Assembly (NCBI RefSeq): GCF_027942865.1
Contig: NC_134509.1
Span: 22,182,697-22,246,696, forward strand
Source of the DNA: Odontesthes bonariensis
Lineage: Eukaryota; Chordata; Actinopteri; Atheriniformes; Atherinopsidae
Direction of reading: 5' to 3'
Length of the DNA: 64,000 bases
The translations under genes were made by a program, and so were the position numbers. This document shows positions 11,401 to 21,208 of the stretch, one piece after another. Each line of letters begins with the position of its first letter. The stretch's first letter is position 1. The notes below the pieces were generated by a model, which saw nothing but the letters and a program-made list of their open reading frames with translations, had not been told where the DNA came from and made no database searches.

Positions 11401-14295
11401 TGTTGTTTTGGAGCTCAGAGCCAGCCGAGCTGCCCAGGCCTTCCAGCCGCACAGCCGGATCTTCTGATACCGCAGCACCGCTCTAAGTTTGAATCATCAG
11501 TCGGATCAACGGGGCAAAGTGAAGCCATGAGCTTCCAGGATGTGCTTTCATCCAAAAGTGAAAATTCCCTTGGTCTTGTACCCACCCCGAAAGAATCCGC
11601 CGTGCCTTTACCTTCTTTACAGCAGCCTTCCTCCCAGGAGGATCCGACCGTTCTGGATTTTTTACCTCTTTTGCGTGGAAGTGAAATGCACTCTGAGCAG
11701 ACTCTTTCCTCATCTTGCATAGATGACTTGAGGCTTCCTGGGCGTCTCTCTCCATTAGAGCCACGTACCTCTGCAGCACCAGATGAGCCTCTCCCCAACA
11801 GCTCAGCCAACCCTGAAGGTGAGCCGCAGAGGCAGCCGCTGCTGCACAGGCGACCGTGGCTCACAGAAACCCCCGGGTCTCTGCAGTTTCCTCTCAGGGC
11901 TATCGCAGCGGACAAAAGTGCATCTCCACCACAGGATCCAAACGACAGCGTTCACTCGAGTCACGACTTCGAAAAGGAGAAAGAGACGGAGAAAGAGACG
12001 GAACTATCAGCAGAACTTAAATCTGAGCCCAACAAGATGAAGGAAAGTTTAAAGTGCACCCAGCATGACGCCACAGAGGATGCCGAAGCACCTAAACGGA
12101 GGAGGAGAAGGTGCAGAGGTCTGGCTTCCAAAAAGTCGGAAGTCAGTGATGGAACCAAGACCTTTAGTTTCGTGAGTTTGTCGAGTAAGAAAATGCTGGT
12201 GAAGGAAAGGGAGACGACGAGCACCCCTTCCAACAAGTTCTGCACCCGTTTAAGGAAACTAAAAGAAGCCCCAGCTGTGAGTGAGAAAACCAGAGGGCCC
12301 GAGGCTCTCAGTGCCGGGCAGACTCGGATCAGAACCAGGGGCTTTGTGAAGAAATCTCAAGAGAATGCAGGTAACACAATCCCAGAAATGTCTCGGGTTT
12401 TAATACCAGTCATTCACAGAGCTGTAGTAGTGGATGAACAAGGACGCTCGCTGCCGAGGCGTAAACGTGGAAGGCCGTGTAAGATGAAGCTGGAGGAGAG
12501 CCTTTCAGGTAACCTTCCCATCATCACTGAAAACAAGAGCCACGACGAGGCCGGTGAGCAGCAAGCAGACAAGGACGCTCCACAGGTGGAAAAGGACGAA
12601 AAAACCAAGAAAAGGGGCAGAAAACGGAGGATGAACCCAACAGAAGCAGCAGCAGTTCCCCAGAAGAAGAGCACAAGTGACGAATGCTCTGTGAAGGCTG
12701 AGGGAGACGATAAGGTGAAAAAGGTCGACGCACCTGAACGCTCGTGGATGGTCACTCTGAAGGAGTTTCAAAAGCTTATAAAGCGGCAGCACTCAAAAAC
12801 AAAGAAATCAAAAGAAAGCCAGGACGTCTGTCAACCTGTAAGAGAGGAAAAGGCAAAGGGAGGGGACACGCTGGATGGATCAGCCAATGAGGCGGACATG
12901 GACATTAAAGATCAGGTGCCTCTGAACGTCTCCGTCGATGAAAATCACAACCAGCTTTCCAACGCCGCAGCTGCTCAGCGTAGCAGAACCCATCACGATG
13001 ACACAAACGGCTCTACTGGTTTGTTTGGTCACCCGGTGTCGTCCTCTGGTGTCCTGGAGGAAGAGCAACCACTGAAGAACCCCGATGAAGGTACTGCAAA
13101 TGTTCTCTTTTTCTACCGTAAGGATAGATTTATGGTTCTGACTCGCAGTGAACGCAACAGAAACGGCGCCATGTGCCAATGCTGCCACCTGAAGTCTGCA
13201 CAAAAGCAGGCAGCTGCGTGTCAGGCTGAAATCTGACTGTGTTGGGCACATCATCACATGTGTTGTGTATGTGTGAACAGCTGCAAACAGACAGCAGCTG
13301 TGATCAGCTGTTCACCCAGTGCAGTCATTTAGTTTTTTATTTAGAGAAATGCTTCTGCTCTGTCTGACCGTGGATTCATGTTTTCAGCTGCTCCCACCAT
13401 CACTGTTCTGATCTGTGTCTGTTGGCTTAAAGGTTGGGTAGGGGATCTTTTTCTTGAACATTTTTTTACATATTGCTTGAAATACTCTTCACACCCCCAT
13501 TGCAACCAATTAATTAAAAGTTTTGACATTAATATGAAAAGTTTTAGTGGCCTCTAGAACGTACAATCTAGGAAAAACAGTGACAGTGAAAAACAGCTGA
13601 TCTTTAAATACTTCCAACCTGTAAAGATTTGTCAAGTTTGAACCTTGCCGAATTTTGCAGAAACTGCGCTGACGTTGTCATGCAATTACCAAGTAAGTTA
13701 TGCCTGGATGCTGTTAATTAGAGATGGATGTAGACGCATCACTTTCTGCTTTGCAAACCTATGTTTTCAAGCCTGGAGTCACTTTTTAGGTCTGTTTGGA
13801 GCCAGAAGTGGGAAGAGATTTGGAGAAGGTGAAGCTGGGGAATGATACCGTCTTTAAAGGCCTAAATTGGAGCGTAAACTGAAAAAAAATGTTTTTGTGT
13901 CTCTGTTACCCTAAAGTGTTGTTTTTATCATCATTTTTGCAGGAACGTTCTGCAGCTCAGGAGGATCGGATGCAACGCAGTTTGCCAGCAGCGACGAAGA
14001 CGCACCTCACAGCGACTCCCGCGTGCCTCCACAAAACAAGACGGCAAACTCTTCCCCCGACATCCCGAAGAAACTGGGTCCACCGGCTTCACTGGCTGAT
14101 GAGATCAGCGTGAGCTCAGACGGCAGTCAAGAAGAAGAAGAGGAAGAGGAGGTGGATGTGCTGCTTTACTCCCCAGAGAAAGGACCCCTGAACACAGGGT
14201 GTGAAGATGGACCCAGCAACATGGTCCTAATATCAGATGAAGAAGAAGAGGAGGATGTGAATGAGATTGATGTGACTGGAGATGAAGGAGAGTAA
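5473..14295 (+). CDS. btbd18: BTB domain-containing 18-like, 3' exons (partial)
   Basis: Four exons join in frame: 5473-5568, 9827-10268, 11393-13090 and 13943-14295 (stop TAA at 14293). Together they give 862 codons plus stop. Splice phases are 0, 1 and 1, with good pyrimidine-rich acceptors. The first exon encodes VKLRRRTKGEGWEVV, which I recall as matching a VKLR...WEVV block in mammalian BTBD18. The second has TDEQIERLLEDIMMGL, like the LEEILDFML region. The last is acidic (EEEEEEEVDVLLYSPEK; MVLISDEEEEEDV), like the acidic BTBD18 C-terminus, and the hydrophobic-acidic runs resemble SUMO-interacting motifs. The big third exon holds a basic cluster (PKRRRRRCRG) and an AT-hook-like RKRGRPC at 12460-12480, plus KKRGRKRRM. 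BTBD18 is a nuclear transcription factor, in mouse needed for pachytene piRNA precursor transcription. In human it lies in 11q12.1 near TIMM10, which fits the neighbour here. The N-terminal BTB domain is not seen and must lie upstream of the window or be missed. Coding status is secure; the name is moderate. Confidence 0.65.
6070..6630. mobile_element. TTAA-flanked MITE with about 145-bp inverted arms
   Basis: Arms at 6070-6213 and 6481-6630 are near-perfect reverse complements, starting agggatagttcacc; the right arm carries a 6-bp insertion near its tip. TTAA flanks both ends (6066-6069 and 6631-6634), the target duplication of piggyBac and Kolobok superfamilies. The AGGG terminus favours Kolobok over piggyBac (CCY). 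There is no coding capacity. It lies in a btbd18 intron. Confidence 0.8.
6765..6875 (+). repeat. Degenerate teleost interspersed repeat fragment
   Basis: The stretch around 6784-6860 (ttccacagatgtggagcagc followed by agaaagcccggcccccc) resembles a dispersed repeat I have seen in many teleost genomes. The open frame through it is therefore not taken as an exon. Family name unknown to me. Confidence 0.4.
6967..9286. mobile_element. Second TTAA-flanked element, interrupted by a LINE
   Basis: Inverted arms of about 125 bp lie at 6967-7091 and 9161-9286 (start agggataatcc, end ggattatccct) and are nearly identical. TTAA flanks at 6963-6966 and 9287-9290. About 290 bp of original interior remain after the left arm. 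The rest, up to the right arm, is a truncated LINE with its A-rich tail directly against the right arm, so the LINE landed inside this element. It belongs to the same TTAA/AGGGAT group as the element at 6070-6630. Confidence 0.8.
7385..9160 (+). mobile_element. 5'-truncated L1-like LINE, ORF2 C-terminus
   Basis: Conceptual translation in several frames gives a non-LTR reverse transcriptase C-terminal region. It reads FxYLGIQI, then LAGQISLVKMAILPKFLYMF, then LWAGKPARISRSVLQSPKEK with GGFALPVF. A 245-codon intact stretch at 8178-8915 carries a Cys/His knuckle (CGRCQLSPANHSHMFWSCPKL). These are hallmarks of the L1/Tx1 lineage. The reverse transcriptase catalytic core is missing, frameshifts are present, and the copy ends in A-rich sequence at about 9150. 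Inactive. Confidence 0.8.
13431..13853. repeat. Probable TTAA-flanked non-autonomous repeat
   Basis: This lies in the last btbd18 intron. TTAA flanks at 13427-13430 and 13854-13857. The left end aggttgggtaggggatc and the right end gataccgtct are loosely complementary and resemble a common teleost intronic repeat. The inverted repeat is weak, so assignment to the TTAA group is tentative. Confidence 0.45.
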
Positions 14296-14723
14296 TATTT
14301 ACCTACATGCATATTTTTTACTGTGAGTTCAGCACTTCTGTTGTGCCAAGTCACTGTTTGGCAGTTATTACCTTTGTATGTGCAGAAATCAGCCTAGTTT
14401 TTCACGCCAGTTTAGTTCAGTATGTGCGGTTAAAATGGGTGTTTAATTCCCATTAATAACACGAAAGTGGAAAAAGTTCTTGTTTGCATTTTCCACGTTT
14501 GTCAATTTTCCACTTTTTACATTTTCTGTGCAGTTGATAATTTCAGACTGATTAGGTTAAAAGCACTTCATGTACGCAATTATTGTGTAAACGTTTTTGT
14601 TTATTTACAAAGCACATCGTGTTTTATGTGAAGTACATAAATATGATCGATTAAAACCAGTTTTCATGAAAGTGTCGTTTCTTTTTCTTCTCCAAACGAC
14701 TGGTTTATAATTACAGAAACTGA

Positions 14724-14736
14724 CCGCTAGAGGGCG
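14724..14736 (+). promoter_or_regulatory. CTCF-like binding site
   Basis: CCGCTAGAGGGCG matches the vertebrate CTCF core (CCRSYAGRKGGCR) at every informative position. It sits between the btbd18 stop codon at 14295 and the timm10 start at 14942, about 200 bp upstream of the latter. It could act as a boundary or promoter-proximal CTCF site. Occupancy is inferred from sequence only. Confidence 0.55.
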
Positions 14737-14941
14737 CGCTGTCTGTTACACTTGTCTTACTCGTTTGAATTAAACTTTATTGAAGCGGAAGTGTGGGAGG
14801 AAATGCTACACACGTGTTTTCTTGCAGATTTTTGAAGGTTACAGGAGAAGCAGCGGTTAGGCTTTTTGTTGACTGTCCGTAGAAGTGGGTCACCGGGACG
14901 GTGTGGTTGCAGAGGCCGGGTTTAAGCACGGAAACGCGGAC

Positions 14942-17495
14942 ATGGATCCCATGAAGGCGCAGCAGCTGGCGGCGGAGCTGGAGGTGGAGATGATGGCTGA
15001 CATGTACAACCGGTAAAGCCTCAACAAGCTAAACACGCTAGCGGTCTGATCTGTACATCATAAATTATGTGTCTGTTACCTATCGCTGCCTTTATTTATA
15101 ATCGTTAACTAAGCCAAAGTGTTTAAAACGCAATTCTACTGTTTTAATATAGCAATCAAAGTAATTTAATTTGGATGTTTAGTGTTAAAGATTTAAATCT
15201 GCTCATCTAATGATTAGATCATGGCTTGATTTACTCAGACGATGTCTTTAATATTAACAAAGGGAAAACAGCCTCTATCAGTTGTTAGGTTTCCCTTATT
15301 AAATATTTAAATATTTAGTTCTTACCAGGACTTAAAATGACTCGAATAAAACCTCAGATATACAACAACATGACATTTTAGATTGTCATAATGGATGGAT
15401 GGATGGATAATATATCCATCCATCCATCCATCATCTTCCGCTGGTCCGGGGATCGGGTCGCGGGGGCAGCAGCTTGAGCACAGAGACCCAAACGTCCCTG
15501 TCCCCGGTCACTTCCTCCAGCTCTTCTGGGGGGACCCCGAGGCGTTCCCAGGCCAGCCGAGAAACATAGTCTCTCCAACGTGTCCTGGGTCTCCCCCGGG
15601 GCCTCCTCCCAGTGGGACGGGCCCTGAACACCTCACCAGGGAGGCGTCCAGGAGGCATCCTAACCAGATGCCCGAGCCACCTCATCTGACTCCTCTCGAT
15701 GCGGAGGAGCAGCGGTTCTACTCCGAGCCCCTCCCGGATGACCGAACTTCTCACCCTATCTCCAAGGGAGAGCCCAGACACCCTGTGGCGGAAACTCATT
15801 TCGGCCGCTTGTATTCGCGATCTCATTCTTTCGGTCACTACCCACAGCTCGTTACCATAGGTGAGGGTAGGAACATAGATTGATCGCCTTCTGGCTCAGC
15901 TCCTTCTTCACCACGACGGGCCGGTGCAGAGCCCGCATCACTGCAGACGCCGCACCGATCCGACTGTCAACCTCCTGTTCCATTCGTCCCTCACTCGTGA
16001 ACAAGACCCCGAGATACTTGAACTCCTCCACTTGGGGAAGGATCTCATTCCCGACCCGGAGAGAGCATTCCACCCTTTTCCGGCATAAGACCATGGTCTC
16101 AGATTTGGAGGTGCTGATTCTCATCCCAGCCGCTTCACACTCGGCTGCGAACCGCTCCAGTGAGAGCTGAAGGTCACGGCCCGACGACGCCAACAGAACC
16201 ACATTGTCCGCAAAAAGCAGAGACCCGATTCTGAGGTCGCCAAAACGGACCCCCTCAACGCCCTGGCTACGCCTAGAAATTCTGTCCATAAAAATTATGA
16301 ACAGAATCGGTGACAAAGGGCAGCCCTGACGGAGTCCAACCCTCACAGGAAACATGTCCGACTTACTGCCGGCAATGCGGACCAAACTCTGACACCGGTC
16401 ATACAGAGACCGGACAGCCCATATCAAGGAGTCCGGCACTCCATACTCCCATATAACTAAGCTGAAACCGTGTGGAAAACTGAACAACAGTACTTACAGC
16501 AGTGGTTTACCGTGTGATGATCTCAGTGTCTCACATCAGCTTCAGTTCATTGAGCTTTGCAGCATTTATTTTATGGGCAGCTCTTTTAGGGTCCCTTCGC
16601 AGCATTTCAGCAACGTTGACATGGACCAACGTTTGAGTGCTTTTTTTTTTTTTTTAGGGAAATATTCAATATTTTAAGATTAGTATGTTGACGCTGTCTT
16701 TAGCTGCTTCAGACGTTTTGAAATGGAGATTTTATTGAAAAAAAACTGCAGGTTTCTATGAGGTTTTAAATCGGTGTTTAGGTTGTGTAATGATTATTTT
16801 TCTTTTAAATGGCACATTAGTTGTATATGGGATAACTGGAAACCTCTCTACGGGATGGCTGCAGTCCTGGACCAGCTGACATCAAGTCAGATGAGCACAA
16901 ATGTAATTACCAGCAATCTGAAATTTTTTTAACATGAACTGAACACAACAGTCACACAACAACTGCACTGCTTTCCTTTCATTCCTGTAGGTGTACTGGA
17001 ATCATCCATCATCCAAAACGTATCGTCCATATTATTTTCTCTTTCTTCTTAATGTGTATTTGTATTGATTTTGAATAATCTTGTATAACAAAACTGCCAA
17101 ACACCACCTGATAAAAGAATCTGCATTGTGTTAAGAGTACGTTGAGTATAACGGAAAAAGCTCCTTAAAGGTTGTTTGTGTTTATGTCAACACCACGTGC
17201 ATTTGAACATAACGCACATGTCTGCAGACCTGAGAGCACTGATGGGGCACGATGAAACGACTTGTTTGATGTTTGTCTCCTGGCTTCCTCTCCTCCCAGA
17301 ATGACCAACGCCTGCCACAGGAAGTGCGTCCCACCACATTACCACGAGGCAGAGCTGACGAAGGGCGAGTCGGTGTGCTTGGACCGCTGCGTGGCCAAAT
17401 ACCTGGACCTTCACGAGAGGCTGGGACGCAAGCTCACAGAGCTCTCCGTCCAGGATGAGGAAGTGATGAGGAATGCAGCTGTTGGGAGCGGATAG
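14942..17495 (+). CDS. timm10: Mitochondrial intermembrane-space chaperone Tim10
   Basis: Two coding exons: 14942-15012 and 17300-17495 (stop TAG at 17493), joined in phase 2, giving 88 residues; human TIM10 has 90. The protein starts [20 protein letters not shown]. It carries the twin CX3C motifs CHRKC and CLDRC separated by 16 residues, whose disulphides form the helical hairpin of small TIM proteins. With Tim9 it forms the soluble hexamer that carries hydrophobic carrier precursors across the intermembrane space to TIM22. Import is by the MIA40 route, so no cleaved presequence is expected and none is seen. The first exon ends just before the first CX3C, and the 2.3-kb intron contains a Rex3 relic. 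Poly(A) signal at 17595. Confidence 0.97.
15390..16465 (-). mobile_element. Rex3-type (RTE) LINE, 5'-truncated and dead
   Basis: Minus-strand translation gives reverse transcriptase blocks ([40 protein letters not shown]) followed by the Rex3-type tail ([40 protein letters not shown]). The 3' end is (GATG)n at about 15413-15433, the known Rex3 terminus. The catalytic box reads FADN instead of FADD, and a small deletion near 15870 shifts the frame, so the copy cannot mobilise. It is inserted in the timm10 intron, antisense. Beside the tail is an inverted GGAT/ATCC microsatellite (15391-15433). Confidence 0.9.
16466..17250. other. timm10 intron remainder
   Basis: Non-coding, with a T-run at about 16640. 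No feature beyond background was seen. Confidence 0.5.
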
Positions 17496-17594
17496 AGACG
17501 CTGATGAAGGAAGCGGAGCAGCACTGTGGGGAATTCTAAGTTTAAGGGAGGGGGATTAGCTGTCGGGATGAGAGACTTGTGTCTTAATTAGAAT

Positions 17595-17600
17595 AATAAA
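17595..17600 (+). terminator. timm10 poly(A) signal
   Basis: AATAAA lies 100 bp after the timm10 stop. A genomic run of about 15 A follows from 17603. No other candidate lies between the stop and this site. Confidence 0.75.
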
Positions 17601-17617
17601 TGAAAAAAAAAAAAAAA

Positions 17618-18430
17618 AGTTCATGGTGATGAGGGTCCATTGGGATGAACTACCTCCTCTTCTGCATCAGAGGATGAAACAAACGCAGCAAAGGAAGCGG
17701 CAGAGCGCTCGGTGGATCTGGAAACTGCAGCCTCTCTGGATCTTTTACTAATTTCACATCCAGCTCGAGGTGTCACCTGCTGGGAACTGACCGCAACCGA
17801 GGAAGGCCTAATATCATCTCTGATTTACACTTTGTGCTTGTTTTCCTTTTGTCCAGAACTGTTGTTACTGTTGGTCCCGTGTTGGACTGCATATGTGGTT
17901 ATAACAAAAAAACCACAAAGAGTGACTTAAACGTAGGCTTTGAGCTTTTATCATCATTTAAACTTAGGTGACTTTATTCAGTGTAAAGGCATGGGGAAGT
18001 AAAACTGGCTCTTATCATGAGGTCGTAACACAAGACGACATTCAGGTAGAGACGGTTTATTAATGTCTAACCTGCGGACATCGTAGCATCTACCTTCTGA
18101 AACTCATTAGATGGATGGATCGGAGCATGGATTATGTGTGGCAGTGTTGGTTGAGCCAAAATGTTTTTTTTTTTTTTTTTTATTTGAGACGCATGCATAG
18201 TTTACCCTTTTTTTTGACAGGTTGGTGCTGTTATCTCACAGACGGATGTCCTGGACTTGTTGCTGTGCTGTGTGTCGGTGGACCATGTTTGTGGTGTTTC
18301 TTTTTCATATGCGAGCCACGGCAGTGCTGTACATTGTGTTACTTCCTCTAATAAAACGGCATCATCCTTTATCGTCACGTGCGAGTGTTGTCTTGTCACA
18401 TTACGCCTGCTTGTTGTGGAAGAGGCGGGG
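17618..18430. other. timm10-unc93b1 intergenic DNA
   Basis: No exon seen. It contains a T-tract (18163-18181) and ends in the GC-rich unc93b1 promoter region starting near 18425. Confidence 0.5.
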
Positions 18431-18480
18431 CTTCAGAAAAGCGCGCCTGCGCCTTTAACGCGCTCAGAGAGCCAGAAGTG

Positions 18481-18513
18481 GGAAGTGAAGAAAAGCCAAC
18501 TTTCGTTTCCCCC
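18481..18513 (+). promoter_or_regulatory. ETS/IRF-like sites in the unc93b1 promoter
   Basis: GGAAGTGAAG at 18481-18490 is one base from the PU.1-IRF composite consensus GGAANNGAAA. Eight bases on, TTTCGTTTC at 18501-18509 reads GAAACGAAA on the minus strand and fits the IRF core AANNGAAA, though its two GAAA units are one base closer than in a classic ISRE. Both lie about 150-180 bp upstream of the donor of the unc93b1 5' UTR exon, near the likely start site. They would suit a TLR-pathway gene expressed in phagocytes and induced by interferon. Inference from motifs only. Confidence 0.5.
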
Positions 18514-18559
18514 GTGAAACTTTTCTTCATAGCCGCTGCTTGTGTCGGAAAGGGGAACC

Positions 18560-18658
18560 AGCAACAACAGCCCAGCTGCGACACGGGGGCGGTATGTGTC
18601 CGCGTGTCTCTCAGCCGGACAGACCTTTCCTTCTTCATCATCGCGTGCGACTAACACG
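18560..18658 (+). other. unc93b1: unc93b1 non-coding first exon (3' end defined)
   Basis: A GC-rich stretch ends in a consensus donor (acacg|gtaagt at 18659). The next acceptor in the same direction is immediately before the unc93b1 ATG at 21209, so this is the likely 5' UTR exon. Its 5' end is not known. Confidence 0.55.
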
Positions 18659-19239
18659 GTAAGTGGTTTCTCTCGGTGTCGGTAGATAATACAATACGGG
18701 CAAGTTGTTGTGTTTGAAGTAACGACTCCACGTCGCTGTTAGACTTAAACAATTAGGGGCGGACATGGGTCATATCTTCTTTTACAGCTGCGTTAAAATG
18801 GAGGAAATGTTTGACCCTAACAAATGTAGAGTTGGGGACCACATGAGAGTTTATAGACGTGGAGGAGGTGTAGCTTCTTTCCTTTTGTATTCCTTTTTTA
18901 TTACATTTTTCTTGTGTATTATCTCAATAAGCACATTTCTGTCACGATGTTGGGGAAAAATGGTCCGAATTCTTAAATACTCATTGTGGAGTTAAAATGG
19001 TCCGACACCAAATCCTGCCTGGCCCCTACCTCAAAGTTTAGCATTTTATCAGGTAGGGTTAATCCGCCTTTTTTTTAGGGGTTATGTACCCCTCTAATTG
19101 GGGCTAAAAGCCTTACCTTCAAGGAACAGCTGCTGTTTCCTGGGTGTCATGTCATTAGATGTCAAGGATCCTTCAAAGTCCTCCGTTCTGTGTCATTTCA
19201 AGGATGCCCTTTCCCGTCCTTAAAGCAATCAGTCAGGGT

Positions 19240-19600
19240 TCGTGAACGAACTGAAATGGTTCAGTTCATTAAATGAACTGGCTGGAAAGGTCAAGCATAA
19301 GCCATCCCTAAGTCCTGGAGAGAAGAAAAGCAGGTCATGGTGGGCTGAAGAGAAGCAGCCATGGACTGTGGATGGTTGAATGAAAGTGAGATTCAGAGAT
19401 GAATCAATCTGCTTTGGACAAGGAGACAATGCTGGAACTTTAGTTTGGTGCAATGGAACATAGAAAGATGACTGGCTGAAGAAAACAAGTTAATTTCCGC
19501 CATCAGTGATGATATGGGGCTGATGACCAGAGGAAATGTACAGGTGGACTCTGACATTTTGGACACTTTCTTCTCGCTCCATCGGTCTGAAGGAGGTTCG
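19240..19600 (+). mobile_element. Tc1/mariner transposase relic
   Basis: In unc93b1 intron 1. Translation with frame breaks gives WAEEKQPWTVDG, VRFRDESICFGQGDNAGTLV and then SVMIWG, matching Tc1-family transposase around its first catalytic Asp (xDES). Stops interrupt it, and the rest of the element is not recognisable. Inactive. Confidence 0.65.
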
Positions 19601-21208
19601 GTGATGCTGAGGACATTTTTGATTTAAGCCAGGTTCACGCGACTTTAAGCCAGAGTTTTACGTCACTGACAAACGGCTCAGATCTAAGGCACCGTGGCAG
19701 GTTACCACCAATCGTTGTGCGTAGACGCTTCAAAGATGAGATTTGTAAGGTTCACAGTGTATTGGAGAAATCAGCAGTGGTGGAGTTAAAGAGGAACCGC
19801 AGCCAATAATGGTGCAAGAGATGAGGTCAGGGGACATGACTGATACAACCCACACGACAGAAAGCAGAAACCATGGTCTGCTTGGAATCGGGGAAACCAT
19901 TTCCAGCTGATAATATAGTATAGATAGAGTTGAGAAAGAAAAACTGGAGAGAAATTGTCAGTCCTCTACGGAGCAGCTGAGTGAAACAGACTGAACACAC
20001 CAGGAGCCTCCGGTGTCATAGTGAAACATTAGTGACCAGAAACAGACTGAGCTGCAGAACAGCTGGAACTGCTCGATAAAGATTGGTTAGATGAGTCTGG
20101 GTTTAGGGCAAAAAAAATATGTCTGTCGCCCCACCACCAATCAGTCATGTTGTGGGAATCCACCAGAACTTCAGAAGTCCTGAAAGACAAATTTGTGATG
20201 TATTAAGGACAGTACGAAGTTTCACTGACACTGAAATTCGTGCCGTCTGATCTTTAAAGCATCGATGCTTTGAGCACTTATTTGTAGGAGTGTTCTTCCA
20301 TACTTACAAGTCATTTTTTTGACAGTTTTTTGTTAAGATAGTGAGTATTTTTACCATTATATTGTTTCTTCTGTAAATATTCTTATGATAAAGATGAAAG
20401 TAATTGGTCCAAAACACAAATAGTTTTACTTTGATGTAATGAAAATCTGAGAAAAACAGCAAATTACATTTTAAAGTTGTGAATATTGAAGAAATCCCCA
20501 ATGCTATCCACTCTGGATTTGTTATATTTGAGGAGGAAGAAGGTGAAGTTTAAAATAAAACCATCTGTCGCTTGGACCTGTTCTCCACATAATTTAATTC
20601 AGCAAACAGGTATTTGAACACAGTCCAAGTTTATCCTTAATGATATAGTCCATCCATATGGACTCAGACGGGGCTTTATAAAGAAAAAAAAAGAAAGTAT
20701 AACCTTTTTCACGACTTAGGTTTTATATATTGGGACATAAAAGTCTTAAAATGAGGTAAATACACCGTCAAATGTGACTTTATTCAACACATTCGGTTTA
20801 TTTTCATAGCCTTGTCTGACTCCTGTGCTTGTAATTTATTTCAAACAACTCATCTTTCCTTATCTTTGCTGTTTACATTTAGATTTATTTCCCAGACTAT
20901 GAATATTTTATTATACCCATAAAAATACAGATGGTTCCCTGTACAAGAAGTGGTAAAATATTTTTGAAAATGCTCTGAGATCATTTAAGAGATTAGCAGC
21001 AAGTGGAAAAATTACTTTTAAGAAGTAGATATACCAGTGCAGATTCATTTAGCGCTAAGATTTGGTCCTAACTTCATCATCATGCCTTGTTTTATAGAAG
21101 CAAAAGAGTTTTCAGTTGTGTTTCACAGTTTGAGAACAACCACATTTAAAGGATACAGGCAGCTGCAGTTAGTGGTTAATCTCATGTACTGATCCTTCTC
21201 GTCACCAG

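Noticed and set aside
13091-13236. Read-through extension of btbd18 exon 3 with a Cys-rich end (CQCCHLK)
   Set aside because: A donor at 13091 joins in phase to the conserved-looking acidic exon at 13943. The Cys-rich tail is most simply intron read-through.
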